Shown here in pieces: positions 32,645-42,604 of a stretch of 64,000 bases of DNA. The stretch spans positions 10,370,225-10,434,224 of the forward strand of contig CM051006.1 in the NCBI GenBank assembly GCA_027704905.1, written 5' to 3'. Numbering within the stretch: position 1 is the stretch's first letter; each line of letters starts with the position of its first letter. The DNA comes from Muraenolepis orangiensis. Taxonomy: Eukaryota; Chordata; Actinopteri; Gadiformes; Muraenolepididae. Position numbers and translations under genes: made by a program. Below the pieces are notes generated by a model, which worked only from the letters and a program-made list of their open reading frames with translations, was not told the origin of the DNA and made no database searches.

Positions 32645-34852
32645 ATGGACCCCGGCGACCTCGACGAGTGGCGCCAAATATGCCGGGTGATGCGGGACGA
32701 CCGGGATGCTTGCCTGGACCCCGGCCTTCTCGAGCGTGCGAAGCGCGGGCTCGATGCTCAGATGGTCGGGTTCAGAGCACAGATCCAGGCGCTGCGGGAG
32801 CAGGAGGAAGCGTGGGAGGCCCGGTTGGCCAACATGGGCCCCGCTGTCCGTGACCAGTGTCAGCTCGTTGTTGAGTCCCTGATCGCCAGTCACGGACAGG
32901 CGGGTCGGAAAATGCAGACGACGTTGGTCCAGTGCGGGAACATGGCAGCCTTCATTGCTTCCCTCATCGGAAGGACCTCTGACGTCACGCTTCTCCCCCG
33001 TCTGATCGCTCCGCACCCGGCTGACGACGCCGCTCCGCACCCGGCTGACGACGCCGCTCCGCACCCGGCGGACGACGCCGCTCCGCACCCGGCGGACGAC
33101 GTCGCTCCGCACCCGGCGGACGGCGTCGCTCCGCACCCGGCTGACGGCGCCGCTCCGCACCCGGCTGACGGCGCCGCTCCGCACCCGGCTGACGGCGCCG
33201 CTCCGCACCCGGCTGACGGCGCCGCTCCGCACCCGGCTGACGACGTCGCTCCGCGCCCGGCTGACGACGTCGCTCCGCGCCCGGCTGACGACGCCGCTCC
33301 GCGCCCGGCGGACGACGTCGCTCCGCACCCGGCGGACGACGTCGCTCCGCACCCGGCTGACGGCGCCGCTCCGCACCCGGCTGACGGCGCCGCTCCGCAC
33401 CCGGCTGACGGCGCCGCTCCGCATCCGGCTGACGACGTCGCTCCGCGCCCGGCTGACGACGTCGCTCCGCGCCCGGCTGACGACGCCGCTCCGCGCCCGG
33501 CTGACGACGCCGCTCCGCGCCCGGCTGACGACGTCGCTCCGCGCCCGGCTGACGACGTCGCTCCGCGCCCGGCTGACGACGTCGCTCCGCGCCCGGCTGA
33601 CGGCGTCGCTCCGCGCCCGCCGCCCGACGACGTCACGCAGCCCCCGTCTGCTGACGCCGCGCCGTACCCGCCCGACGACGTCACGCAGCCCCCGTCTGCT
33701 GACGCCGCGCCGTATCCGCCCGACGACGTCACGCAGCCTCCGTCTGCTGACGCCGCGCCGGATCCGCCCGACGACGTCACGCAGCCCCCGTCTGCTGACG
33801 CCGCGCCGTACCCGCCCGACAACGTCACGCAGCCTCCGTCTGCTGACGCCGCGCCGGATCCGCCCGACGACGTCACGCAGCCCCCGTCTGCTGACGCCGC
33901 GCCGTACCCGCCCGACGACGTCACGCAGCCCCCGTCTGCTGACGCCGCGCCGTACCCGCCCGACGATGTCACGCAACCCCCGTCTGCTGACGCTGCGCCG
34001 GATCCGCCTGACGACGTCACGCAGCCCCCGTCTGCTGACGCCGCGCCGGACCCGCCCGACGACGTCACGCAGCCCCCGTCTGCTGACGCCGCGCCGGATC
34101 CGCCCGACGACGTCACGCAGCCCCCGTCTGCTGACGCCGCGCCGTATCCGCCCGACGACGTCACGCAGCCCCCGTCTGCTGACGCCGCGCTGGATCCGCC
34201 TGACGACGTCACGCAGCCCCCGTCTGCTGACGCCGCGCCGTTCCCGCCTGTCGACGTCACGCAACCCCCGTCTGCTGACGCCGCGCCGGATCCGCCCGAC
34301 GACGTCACGCAGCCCCCGTCTGCTGACGCCGCGCCGGATCCGCCCGACGACGTCACGCAGCCCCCGTCTGCTGATGCCGCGCCGGATCCGCCCGACGACG
34401 TCACGCAGCCCCCGTCTGCTGACGCCGCGCCGTACCCGCCCGACGACGTCACGCAGCCCCCGTCTGCTGACGCCGCGCCGTACCCGCCCGACGACGTCAC
34501 GCAGCCCCCGTCTGCGGACGCCACGCCGGATCCGCCCGACGACGTCACGCAGGTCCCGTCTGCTGACGCCGCGCCGTACCCGCCCGACGACGTCACGCAG
34601 CCCCCGTCTGCTGACGTCACGCAGCCCCCGTCTGCTGACGTCACGCAGCCCGCAGCCCCCCGTGGCTCTCTTCCCGGGCCCCACCCGCCCACCAAATCTC
34701 CTCCACCCCCCCGGATCATCGACTGGGACGCAGACGGTCCAGAGGGGCGGGGTTGGCCCCCGCGCTGCTACAGTCGGGATCTGTTATTTTCCCTCAACTG
34801 CCACCGGGAACACCCCTTCAAGCCGGGTTGGACGCCAGGAGGCGCCCGTTGA
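32645..34852 (+). CDS. Orphan repeat protein of the LTR element (735 codons)
   Basis: ATG lies 16 bases past the 5' LTR; the stop overlaps the purine tract. Residues 1-120: charged, helix-rich, coiled-coil-like (KRGLDAQMVGFRAQIQALRE, around residue 33-52), perhaps a relic of a Gag N-terminus, but no major homology region or CCHC knuckle is visible. Residues about 122-325: about 25 copies of an 8-residue repeat, APHPADDA and variants APRPADDV and APHPADGA. Residues about 327-670: about 21 copies of a 16-residue repeat, PPDDVTQPPSADAAPY with D, Y, L or F at the last position. The C-terminal 50 residues include RIIDWDADGPEGRGWPP and end TPGGAR. The protein would be acidic and proline-rich. Long antisense frames over the repeats are by-products of GC-rich in-frame repeats. 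Function unknown; whether it is translated is not shown. Confidence 0.75.
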   Translation: MDPGDLDEWRQICRVMRDDRDACLDPGLLERAKRGLDAQMVGFRAQIQALREQEEAWEARLANMGPAVRDQCQLVVESLIASHGQAGRKMQTTLVQCGNMAAFIASLIGRTSDVTLLPRLIAPHPADDAAPHPADDAAPHPADDAAPHPADDVAPHPADGVAPHPADGAAPHPADGAAPHPADGAAPHPADGAAPHPADDVAPRPADDVAPRPADDAAPRPADDVAPHPADDVAPHPADGAAPHPADGAAPHPADGAAPHPADDVAPRPADDVAPRPADDAAPRPADDAAPRPADDVAPRPADDVAPRPADDVAPRPADGVAPRPPPDDVTQPPSADAAPYPPDDVTQPPSADAAPYPPDDVTQPPSADAAPDPPDDVTQPPSADAAPYPPDNVTQPPSADAAPDPPDDVTQPPSADAAPYPPDDVTQPPSADAAPYPPDDVTQPPSADAAPDPPDDVTQPPSADAAPDPPDDVTQPPSADAAPDPPDDVTQPPSADAAPYPPDDVTQPPSADAALDPPDDVTQPPSADAAPFPPVDVTQPPSADAAPDPPDDVTQPPSADAAPDPPDDVTQPPSADAAPDPPDDVTQPPSADAAPYPPDDVTQPPSADAAPYPPDDVTQPPSADATPDPPDDVTQVPSADAAPYPPDDVTQPPSADVTQPPSADVTQPAAPRGSLPGPHPPTKSPPPPRIIDWDADGPEGRGWPPRCYSRDLLFSLNCHREHPFKPGWTPGGAR
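33009..33620 (+). repeat. 24-bp tandem array in the ORF
   Basis: About 25 units of GCTCCGCACCCGGCTGACGA plus four bases. Two higher-order blocks with similar variant order (GG.. GA GA GA then DV) suggest duplication of several units at a time. Confidence 0.95.
33627..34650 (+). repeat. 48-bp tandem array in the ORF
   Basis: About 21 units built around GACGACGTCACGCAGCCCCC and TCTGCTGACGCCGCGCCG. The last units are shortened to 24 bp. Each unit carries ACGTCA, the core of ATF/CREB sites; two perfect TGACGTCA sites lie at 34612-34619 and 34636-34643. Confidence 0.95.
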
Positions 34853-34863
34853 GGGGGGGGTAC
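34851..34863 (+). promoter_or_regulatory. Polypurine tract
   Basis: GAGGGGGGGG then TAC, directly before the 3' LTR at 34864; the plus-strand priming site. Confidence 0.8.
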
Positions 34864-35225
34864 TGTCACGGTTACGGTGGTTGGCAGGGGGCGTGGCCTA
34901 GCCACGTGCGCTGGTGGCGCACACACTCCTGTCAACAATTACGTTGGTTGGCAGGGGGCGTGGTCTAGCCACGTGCGCTGGTCACACACACACACACCTG
35001 GACTCAATTTCCCCCGTGTCATTTGTTGATCACCTCACCTATATATACGTTGCCTTTCCTTTACCCCAGTGTGAGGTCGTTACTTACTCTGCGTTCACGT
35101 AGTCCTCCCCATGCACCCTTGTGTTTTGTGTGTGCTTGTTTATTTGGTAATAAAGCCGTTCGTATCACTCTCCACTTGTCGGCGTCTGCGTTCGGGGTCC
35201 AACCCACTCCCTCTCACTCGTGACA
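34864..35225 (+). mobile_element. 3' LTR
   Basis: 362 bp, no difference from the 5' LTR seen by eye. AATAAA at 35149-35154. Confidence 0.93.
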
Positions 35226-35524
35226 GTCCAGGATTTTTCGTGACATAAATAGGATACGATTCGGATACAAATTCAATGTGGCAATGTGAGGAGACCATCC
35301 TGCAGCTTCATTGTCTGTTTTCTGTGGACTGTTTTTTGGTTTTGTTTGTTTGTGCAGCATTACTAGCATCTTTCACAACATGTTAAAAAAAATACATTTC
35401 TATACATTTCCATGACAACTCGGATGCTACCGCGTGACCCCACGCGTTATTTCGGTCGTATCCCCTTCGTCTGCTCATCCATCGGAAAACGTTATAAATT
35501 GTTTACCAGTTGTTCTGTTTTCAG

Positions 35525-35603
35525 GAATGTGGGAGTGTGAAAGCTTTGCCGTGGCCTCAATTACCGTGGGACCCACAGCTTCATCTTCCTCCCTGGATCC
35601 ACG
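35525..35603 (+). CDS. Possible orphan internal exon
   Basis: A 79-nt segment bounded by a strong acceptor (GTTCTGTTTTCAG) and a strong donor (ACG/GTAAGCG). Two of three frames are open; one reads WECESFAVASITVGPTASSS, the other ECGSVKALPWPQLPWDPQLH. No family recognised and no neighbouring exon found, so it may be chance or a cryptic exon. Confidence 0.2.
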
Positions 35604-35699
35604 GTAAGCGCTGGAGACGGCTGTGTGTCTTGTCTACCCCCCCCCCCCCCCCCTCTCATCAGTAATCAATCCACACTGCTACCGTACAGACCCCGTTCA

Positions 35700-36160
35700 A
35701 CCTACCTCACTCCAACAGTGACAGCAGTACAGTGCCTTCTGCAGTTCTTCAGCATCCGCACAAGGACTACTAGGTTCAAGGATCGTTTTTATCCACAGGC
35801 AGAGTGCCTACTGAACTGCTAGGAGTGCTGCTACTATCATATCATACCCATATTACATTACACTATCATATCATTGTCATTAACATCACACTATCATACT
35901 TTGCTGGACCTTCTGGACTCATTACAGTTACTGCACTGTAGTCATGATGCTGCTGCACTACTGGCCCTTTAAATGCTTTTTAATCTTTTTGCACAGTTCA
36001 AAACATGTAAATATCATCCATCAGTCACGTTGTTGTTATTTTTCTTATATGATTTAGTATTTTTATAGTATTGTTTTAGAAATGCATACTGCGGGAGGGA
36101 ATGGGGAGTAAGCATTCCATTGTACCTCTTACAAATGGCCAATAATGATTGAACAAATGT
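35700..36160 (+). mobile_element. L2-like LINE 3' end
   Basis: CAAGGACTACTAGGTTCAAG, ACAGGCAGAGTGCCTACTGA, then the second-subfamily UTR (TTGCTGGACCTTCTGGACTC, GGAATGGGGAGTAAGCATTC). Confidence 0.85.
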
Positions 36161-36514
36161 TCATTGTTGTTATTTTGGTTAAGTTATTTCTTTAATAATC
36201 TGGAAAAAATAATGGTTTTCCTAGTTCTATAATAGTCACATGTCCACACTGCACACGTGGCTGAACCAGTGCCTGTAAGAAGCTCTAGACACAGGGTGGG
36301 GAGGGAGGGGGGGGTACGAGCAAACCACAAAGCAGTGTGTGTGTGTAGTTCTCTTTCCAGAAGCACCACAGCTGTCTAAGAACGGTGTAGCTTAGCATCT
36401 GTTCCACATTTAATACTGGCAGTGCAAGCCACACAATTCAGCCATCGTTCAATATCAATATATCAATTTCGAACTAACTTTGCTAATAAGGGAGTCTGGA
36501 ACACTATAGCCCGG

Positions 36515-36720
36515 GCATAAACCCAGTAATATAACTGCACTACTGGCACTTTAAAATGCCTTTTCGATGCTTTTTGCACAATTCAACACATACATGCATA
36601 TATCATCCATTAGTCACTTTATTGTTATTTTTATTGTTATTTTTATTGTGTACAATATTGTTATATATTGTTCTGTTTTGAAAAGTACTACATAAACACT
36701 ACATGTCATTGCCATTAGGA
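36515..36720 (+). mobile_element. L2-like 3' UTR fragment
   Basis: TAACTGCACTACTGGCACTT through GTCACTTTATTGTTA and TATTGTTCTGTTTTG, the same order as 35940-36090. Confidence 0.65.
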
Positions 36721-36796
36721 GGAAGAGTGCTTACTTTGGCTTTGTGTTTACAGAAGAACCCCATTGTGTGGCTTTGGACCAAAAACACAACAACAC

Positions 36797-36816
36797 ACTG
36801 CGTGATGCTATATTAA

Positions 36817-36897
<81 letters not shown>

Positions 36898-36920
36898 GTG
36901 ATGCTATATTAATCACACAC
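36797..36920. repeat. (CA)n flanked by 28-bp direct repeats
   Basis: ACACTGCGTGATGCTATATT plus AATCACACAC occurs at 36797-36826 and again at 36892-36921 around a CA array of about 37 units. Confidence 0.95.
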
Positions 36921-36967
36921 ACGATATAATTACAATGCACTTTGCAGCAGGTGTTCTATGTTTAATG

Positions 36968-37014
36968 TTTGTGTGTATGTGTGTGTGCGTGTGTGTGTGT
37001 GTGTAAATGTTTAA

Positions 37015-37060
<46 letters not shown>

Positions 37061-37096
37061 GGGGGGGTGTATGTAACATATTTGTGTGTGTGTATG

Positions 37097-37165
<69 letters not shown>
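36968..37165. repeat. (GT)n arrays with poly-G interruption
   Basis: GT arrays at about 37016-37058 and 37085-37165, with a G run at 37058-37067. Confidence 0.97.
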
Positions 37166-37167
<2 letters not shown>

Positions 37168-37919
37168 CTGCATGCGTGTATTTGTGTGGGGAACGTTGTT
37201 ATCGGTACACATTAGGTGCCTCAATACCAACCGAGCATTCAATCTAAACAGCATTAGCATTTAAATGCCACCATTGCAGTGCATGCAGGGTTGCCAAGCA
37301 CGCTGCAGCTCTGCATGGCTGCGGTGTTCGTGTTGTTATCCCCATCTCCCTTCAAACCGGCACAGCGTGGTCCGTTAGTCTCTCCAACAGAGACTGCCTT
37401 CCCCCGTAGTAGGAAGCTAGAGCAGGGGAACTTAGAATAGCCACCACACAAAACAGTGTAGCGGTAGTCAGAAGGGGAGTCAGAGTGTCTTACAAAAGAT
37501 GTGATTTGGAGATGATTGGACTTGGATGGCACTAGACATAAAGCAAGTCTGACGTCTGTGGACTGGGCCCAGATTTCCTTTAATAACTTAAGTGTCTCAT
37601 TTCTACTCACTGCTCCTTTTGATCCCGCTTGACCACTAGCCACTATTGCTTGTCTCCTCGAGAGCATCGTCGAGCACTCGGACGTATAAAAAAGTTTGAC
37701 CACACTGTGGGGATGTATATGACTTGACCGTGATCCACACAGGGTTAGAGCTGGCATTATCCGTCAAGACTTTTTTTTTTTTAAAGCACAAGAGTTTAAA
37801 AGTCAAAGTGATATGGAAGGCCACTATGGCAAACAAAATGATTGATATTGATACAAAGCTTATCGTATTTTTATTCATGACTTTATTATTATTATTATTA
37901 ATATTATTATTATTGAAAT
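37166..37919. other. No gene supported; (ATT)n tract at right end
   Basis: A 167-codon minus frame (37254-37757) has no recognisable domain. A poly-T run lies at about 37771-37782 and ATT repeats at about 37883-37913. Confidence 0.5.
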
Positions 37920-38115
37920 GCAGGCACATCCACATTTTCCGGGCACATCCAACTGGGAAGAGACCACGGGCCAGACCAAGGTACAGGTGGGGTGATTACA
38001 TCTCCACGCTGGCCTGGGAATGCCTTGGGATCCCCCAGTCGGAGCTGGTCGATGTTGCCAGAGAAAGGGAAGTTTGGGGTCCTCGGCTAAAGCTGCTACC
38101 TCAATTTGAAAAATA
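37920..38115 (+). mobile_element. LINE C-terminal fragment (RTE/Rex-like)
   Basis: Encodes RAHPTGKRPRARPRYRWGDY, ISTLAWECLGIPQSELVDVA and EREVWGPRLKLLPQ. The same C-terminal block ends the fragment at 50760-51595. Confidence 0.8.
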
Positions 38116-38883
38116 AAATAGAAAATGGCCCGTTTGCATTCTTCAGTCCAAGGCACAGCATCACTGCTCCCATTGAGTGAAATGCTGTTCCTATCATAGG
38201 TGAGTTAAAAGTCTATGACAGTGCTTGCGATGAGTTACTAAGCACAACCTAAATGTTATACAAATATCTAGTTAGTAGCCAATTTGATGTGTTAATAAGC
38301 CATATAATTGTATTTACAAAGGCTTACACAACCTTCTTATCCTGTAATACAGTTTACTTTCCCCTCCCTTTAAACAGGGCTGTGATTAGGGAGCACCATC
38401 CTGACTTAGAAGCAACATTGGGAACTGCTGTTGGGAGAAGGAGCTGCTGGACGACTGCATTAGGAGACGTTATTTAACTCATGGACCACCTGCTGTACCT
38501 TCACGGGCCACCACTGATAACTGAGAACCTGGGTAGAACACTGCTGCTTTAATACTGTTTGTGGCCCGTGACTCATATATTTTTATATATTTGGCCCTCA
38601 ATAAAAAAATGTTGGACACCTCTAGGGTTCCATGGCATTACGTTAATCAATTCATTAACTCAATGGATCAAAACGTTCAATATATCGTAATCAATTGTGC
38701 TAAAGGTCACGTGTATTTGTCGTCACATGTACCCGACCATTTTTGTGTCTGCAGTTAAAAAGTGTTTCTGTGGGAAGACTAAAGGTAACAACATTCCACT
38801 GTCCTAATTAGTTTCTGCCTTTGTCCTTCTACGCTGTTCTGCATCTCTTCATGTTAGAATAACTCTTGACTGTGCACCTCCTC
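38116..38883. other. No gene seen
   Basis: AT-rich. GGCCCGTGACTCATATATTT and GGCCCTCAATAAAAAAATGT near 38563 look like decayed hAT or other transposon edge sequence. Confidence 0.4.
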
Positions 38884-38988
38884 AGTGTGTGTGTGTGTGT
38901 ATGTGTGTGTGTGTGTGTGTATGAATGTGTGTGTCCTTATTATTTTCCATCTCCCGTTTGATTAGACCTTGCTGTGTGTGTGCATGTG

Positions 38989-39028
<40 letters not shown>

Positions 39029-39066
39029 TGCGCGCGTGCGTGCGCGCGTGCGCGCGTGCGTGCGTG
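38884..39066. repeat. (GT)n and (GCGT)n alternating purine-pyrimidine tracts
   Basis: GT at about 38885-38920 and 38990-39023, then GCGCGTGC-type units to 39065. The whole tract alternates purine and pyrimidine, so it is Z-DNA prone. Confidence 0.95.
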
Positions 39067-40140
39067 AGAAGAGCATGAAAGAGAGAGACACATCCCGAAT
39101 CTTCCTCTCTCCACGGGTTCCTCACCTCTTCTCTCCTCATCCTCTGTTCTGTCTGTTCCACCAACAGGATAAATTACCCCTCTGTGGTCCCCTGTGTTCT
39201 GTTGCCTTGCATATCTGCGATTTCTCTGCTGAGCCGAGAGCCTGATAGTTAGGATTGCCATCAAAGGCTCTCCGTGCCACACGCTTCTTCAAAAAGTTTT
39301 TTTTTATGTTTTCCCCCGTTTCCTCCTCTGCATGTGAACACATCTTGAATGTGATTGTTCATTTTTCACCCAAAACCGGAACCTCCCGCTACTTCTACCA
39401 TGAATGAATCGGTACCTGAGGTTGCTAATAGCTTGTTGTCGGCAACCGATTGTGTGCGCAGTGTGCAAGGGAGGTGACCAGGAGGCGTACCTTACTAGAT
39501 GCCCGAAAGTTGTTCATATGAACGTTTTTATTTAAATTGGGAACACATGGGGACTCGCGTTCGGTACAGACATTATAAAACATACAGTCTGTGATACAGA
39601 GCTGTTGTATTAATAATGTCTTCTCTGTACTTTCTTTAATTTTACCTTTTGTTTTTACGTTCTGTAAAATGTTACTAATGCAAATCTAAAGCATTCTGAA
39701 TGGCCTTTGGTGTTTGAACAACGCTATATAAAGTTGAATGTAAAGTTAAATATGAATATGAAAAGTTGAATATGAGGTTAAATGTAAAGTTGAATATGAA
39801 GTTAAACATAAAGTTAATGTTGGGCCATAAAGCCTATCGGTCTTAATGGGTGTAGTAAATGCATCAGCTTAAGCTTCTAAACAACCTCATGTTTAGAGTT
39901 CTTGTTAACAACTTTAAACGTGTGTACAGTACAGCGTGATAATGCCAATGTTTGACTTAGAGAAACACTTACGCTAACTGTTAAACTACCACAAACAATT
40001 AATAGCCAGATTATTGAGTGTTTACTAACTACCTACGTGGTGTGGGACTCGCTCTACTAGATCAAATGAAAGGTAAAACAGGAGAGTGATCAATTCTAAA
40101 GTCTCGCTCATAACACATTATAACATGGTCAGATTTTCTG
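39067..40140. other. No gene seen
   Basis: Includes a cluster of AAAGTTGAATATGAA-type short repeats at about 39732-39815. Otherwise featureless. Confidence 0.5.
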
Positions 40141-40146
40141 AACACA

Positions 40147-40239
<93 letters not shown>

Positions 40240-40250
40240 ACACACAGACA
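40141..40250. repeat. (CA)n microsatellite
   Basis: About 50 CA units with two CATA interruptions. Confidence 0.97.
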
Positions 40251-40633
40251 CATATCTGGTTTAATCGCACTGAACAAGAATTTCCTAAATATATTAATAC
40301 ATAATCATTTTAAATGTATTTATGTTAGAGTTAGCATGTTCCAGTTCCTCAAACGCAATTATTTATTTAATTAATGTTTCTACAAAAACAACGCAATCAA
40401 AATGTGGATAATTATTGAGATGACATTTTATCATGGAAGAATAAGCCAACATAAATTAAATAAAATTCTATGTATTGGCTCAATGTTGATATCAAATCCA
40501 CATGTGTTGCTGTGATAGAATACCTGATTTGATATAAGACAGGAGGATATTGTATTTTATTACAGCAATCAGTAAATGTAGAAATTGTTCCAGAACTGCA
40601 GCAAATTATATCAACTGAATCATATAGACAATA

Positions 40634-41008
40634 TGTTACAACGATGTGTGTTGGTTGGACCCAGAACGCTGACGAAAGACCAGTGACGGGATAACAGGAG
40701 GCTTTATTAAAGCAAACACAATAATAGAGTGATCGGGGACAGGCCAGGGGTCTGGATACCGGGAGGTCGATCAGCGGAGTACCGACAGGTAGTAGACAGG
40801 TATGTATAATTACCGGAGGGCTGGTGCCGTGACATCCAGGGAGTACAATGTACGATCTAGCAATGAGCTCAAGAGACGCCACGGTATATATACCCCCAGG
40901 TGAGGTGATTAACCTAATCACTCTCGGCATTTGCCGGCAGGTGTGTGTGTGCGCCGCCAAAGCCCGTGCCTTGGCCACGCCCCCCTGTCAACCACCGTAA
41001 CCGTGACA
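40634..41008 (-). mobile_element. Solo LTR, self-priming gypsy-like family
   Basis: Read on the minus strand it starts TGTCACGGTTACGGTGG and ends in GTAACA, with perfect 5-bp duplications CAATA (40629-40633 and 41009-41013). TATATATA box, GCTAGATCGTA at the predicted start, and AATAAA are in the expected order. It is closest to the solo LTR at 810-1355. The final TGTTAC on the plus strand shows one substitution in the terminal motif. Confidence 0.9.
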
Positions 41009-41189
41009 CAATAGTTACATCATCCAGACCAGAGCTAACGCTAACAACTCATCCCACTTCCTGTCTACAACCTGTCGGTGGTTATTAAATAGTACCACTT
41101 TTCTAACTAGCTGTAATTACATTCTCCCTGGGAAGGCACTAACCCAGGTGGGTTAATATTGATCTGATGGCAATGCATGCATGCCCATC

Positions 41190-41310
41190 CCTACAACACA
41201 TGTACAATCATGTGATCTGGTCATATGATGTAACACGTGATCTGGTCACATGATTGTAACACGTGATCTGGTCACATGATTGTACCATGTGATCTGGTCA
41301 CATGGTACAA
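41190..41310. repeat. Tandem units with internal CACATG/CATGTG dyads
   Basis: Units CACGTGATCTGGTCACATGA plus TTGTAA repeat about four times; the last copies form a palindrome around CCATGTGATCTGGTCACATGG. Confidence 0.85.
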
Positions 41311-41324
41311 TCATTTTGGGCAGT

Positions 41325-41910
41325 TTGAGCCCTCTGTGTCGGTACCTAAAGGCAGTGTGTGGCCTCGGTGTCGACATCTGTGTCGACAGGCAGTTGGAGG
41401 CCTCTGTGTCCATACCTAGAGGCAGTTGGAGGCCTCTGTGTCCATACCTAGAGGCAGTTGGAGGCCTCTGTGTCCATACCTAGAGGCAGTTGGAGGCCTC
41501 TGTGTCCATACCTAGAGGCAGTTGGAGGCCTCTGTGTCCATACCTAGAGGCAGTTGGAGGCCTCTGTGTCCATACCTAGAGGCAGTTGGAGGCCTCTGTG
41601 TCCATACCTAGAGGGAGTTGGAGGCCTCTGTGTGGATTCCTAGAGGCAGTTTGAGCCCTAGAGGCAGTTGAGCCCTCTGTGTCGGTACCTTGAGGCCGTT
41701 GGAGCCCTATGTGTCAGTACCTAGAGGCAGTTGGAGGCCTCTGTGTTGGTACCTAGAGGCAGTTTCAGCACTCTGTGTTCTACCTAGAGGCAGTTGGAGG
41801 CCTAGAGGAAGTCATAGCCCTTTGTGTCCGTACCTAGAGGCTGTTTGAGCCCTCTGTGTTGAACCTAGAGGCAGTTGGAGGCCTCTGTGTCGGTATCTAG
41901 AGGCAGGGGT
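41325..41910. repeat. 32-bp minisatellite
   Basis: Units of ACCTAGAGGCAGTTGGAGGC followed by CTCTGTGTCCAT. About seven near-perfect copies at 41398-41620 and degraded copies on both sides; about 17 in all. Confidence 0.93.
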
Positions 41911-42324
41911 GTGGCAGCCACCATAATTTGTTCCCTGTCGTCTGTTGAAACTCATCTCTATTTTGCAGTCGTGGGGACAGGCCCTGAAATTGTCAGTTTT
42001 TATCTCGCATTATCTGGTAGGCGGCATTAGTGCAACCCCTTCATTTTGTGTCTGCGTGATGTTGGCCAGAAATAACGTAATCAAATCAGCTTCAGTAGCC
42101 ATTTTGTGTTTTTCATTGTATCTGGGTTGTTTTGGGTTTTTTTCCGGTCAAAAGTGAGGGAGATTTTTTATTTACGGGCCTCCACCACCATGTTTACGTG
42201 TCGGAACATTAGGGTAACAAGGGAGCATTGTGTCAGGAACGGTATGTCTCTCGCTCTGTGGGCTCATGACCTCATCAAGCCTCATCACAAGCCCTTCTGC
42301 ACAAACTTTGCCCATGGGGCTGGG

Positions 42325-42440
42325 GACAGGATAGTTTGTCGTAGTGGCTAGTGTTCTCCTTCCCAACTGGATCTGGGTTTGATCCCCGATGTCCACACCA
42401 GGCATCCACAAGCAAGATGCCTAACCCCCTACCTCCTCCG
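42325..42440 (+). mobile_element. tRNA-derived SINE fragment
   Basis: AGTTTGTCGTAGTGGCTAGT (A box) and GGATCTGGGTTTGATCCCCG (B box) are spaced as in tRNA-derived SINEs. The tail lacks the LINE-type end. Confidence 0.6.
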
Positions 42441-42604
42441 TAAGTAACAACCTGTATCTTATCTTTCCTGGGAGGCGTGAAGATGTTTCGGTCATGATCG
42501 ATTAAGGACTGATCATTTAAGTGAATGAAATGATCAGTTTAGTTACAACGTTACATTATTTTCATTCTTCATTAAAATATCTAAAAAAAAAGTCTAGATA
42601 TTTT

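Larger units (their letters stand above)
32262..35230 (+). mobile_element. Complete self-primed non-autonomous LTR retrotransposon
   Basis: Element 32267-35225 (2,959 bp), flanked by perfect target duplications GTCCA (32262-32266 and 35226-35230). It has two 362-bp LTRs that appear identical, an 11-nt self-complementary primer-binding site, a G-rich purine tract before the 3' LTR, and one 735-codon ORF occupying nearly all the interior. No protease, RT, RNase H or integrase frame is present, so trans-mobilisation by a related autonomous gypsy element is required. Identical LTRs, an open ORF and intact CpG-rich repeats indicate recent insertion. Related terminal sequence occurs in the solo LTRs at 810-1355 and 40634-41008. 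Confidence 0.93.

Noticed and set aside
32543..34719. Very long antisense frames (713 and 609 codons) over the LTR element's repeats
   Set aside because: They consist of the same in-frame tandem repeats read backwards, extend into LTR or flank without a sensible start, and have no domain. GC-rich repeats of a multiple of three open all frames together.
37254..37757. A 167-codon minus-strand ORF
   Set aside because: No recognisable domain, no splice context and an overlapping competing frame; likely chance.
40412..40978. A 188-codon minus ORF
   Set aside because: It lies almost wholly in a solo LTR and has no gag or pol features.
41325..41910. CRISPR-like repeat array
   Set aside because: Units are contiguous with no unique spacers; it is a minisatellite in animal DNA.
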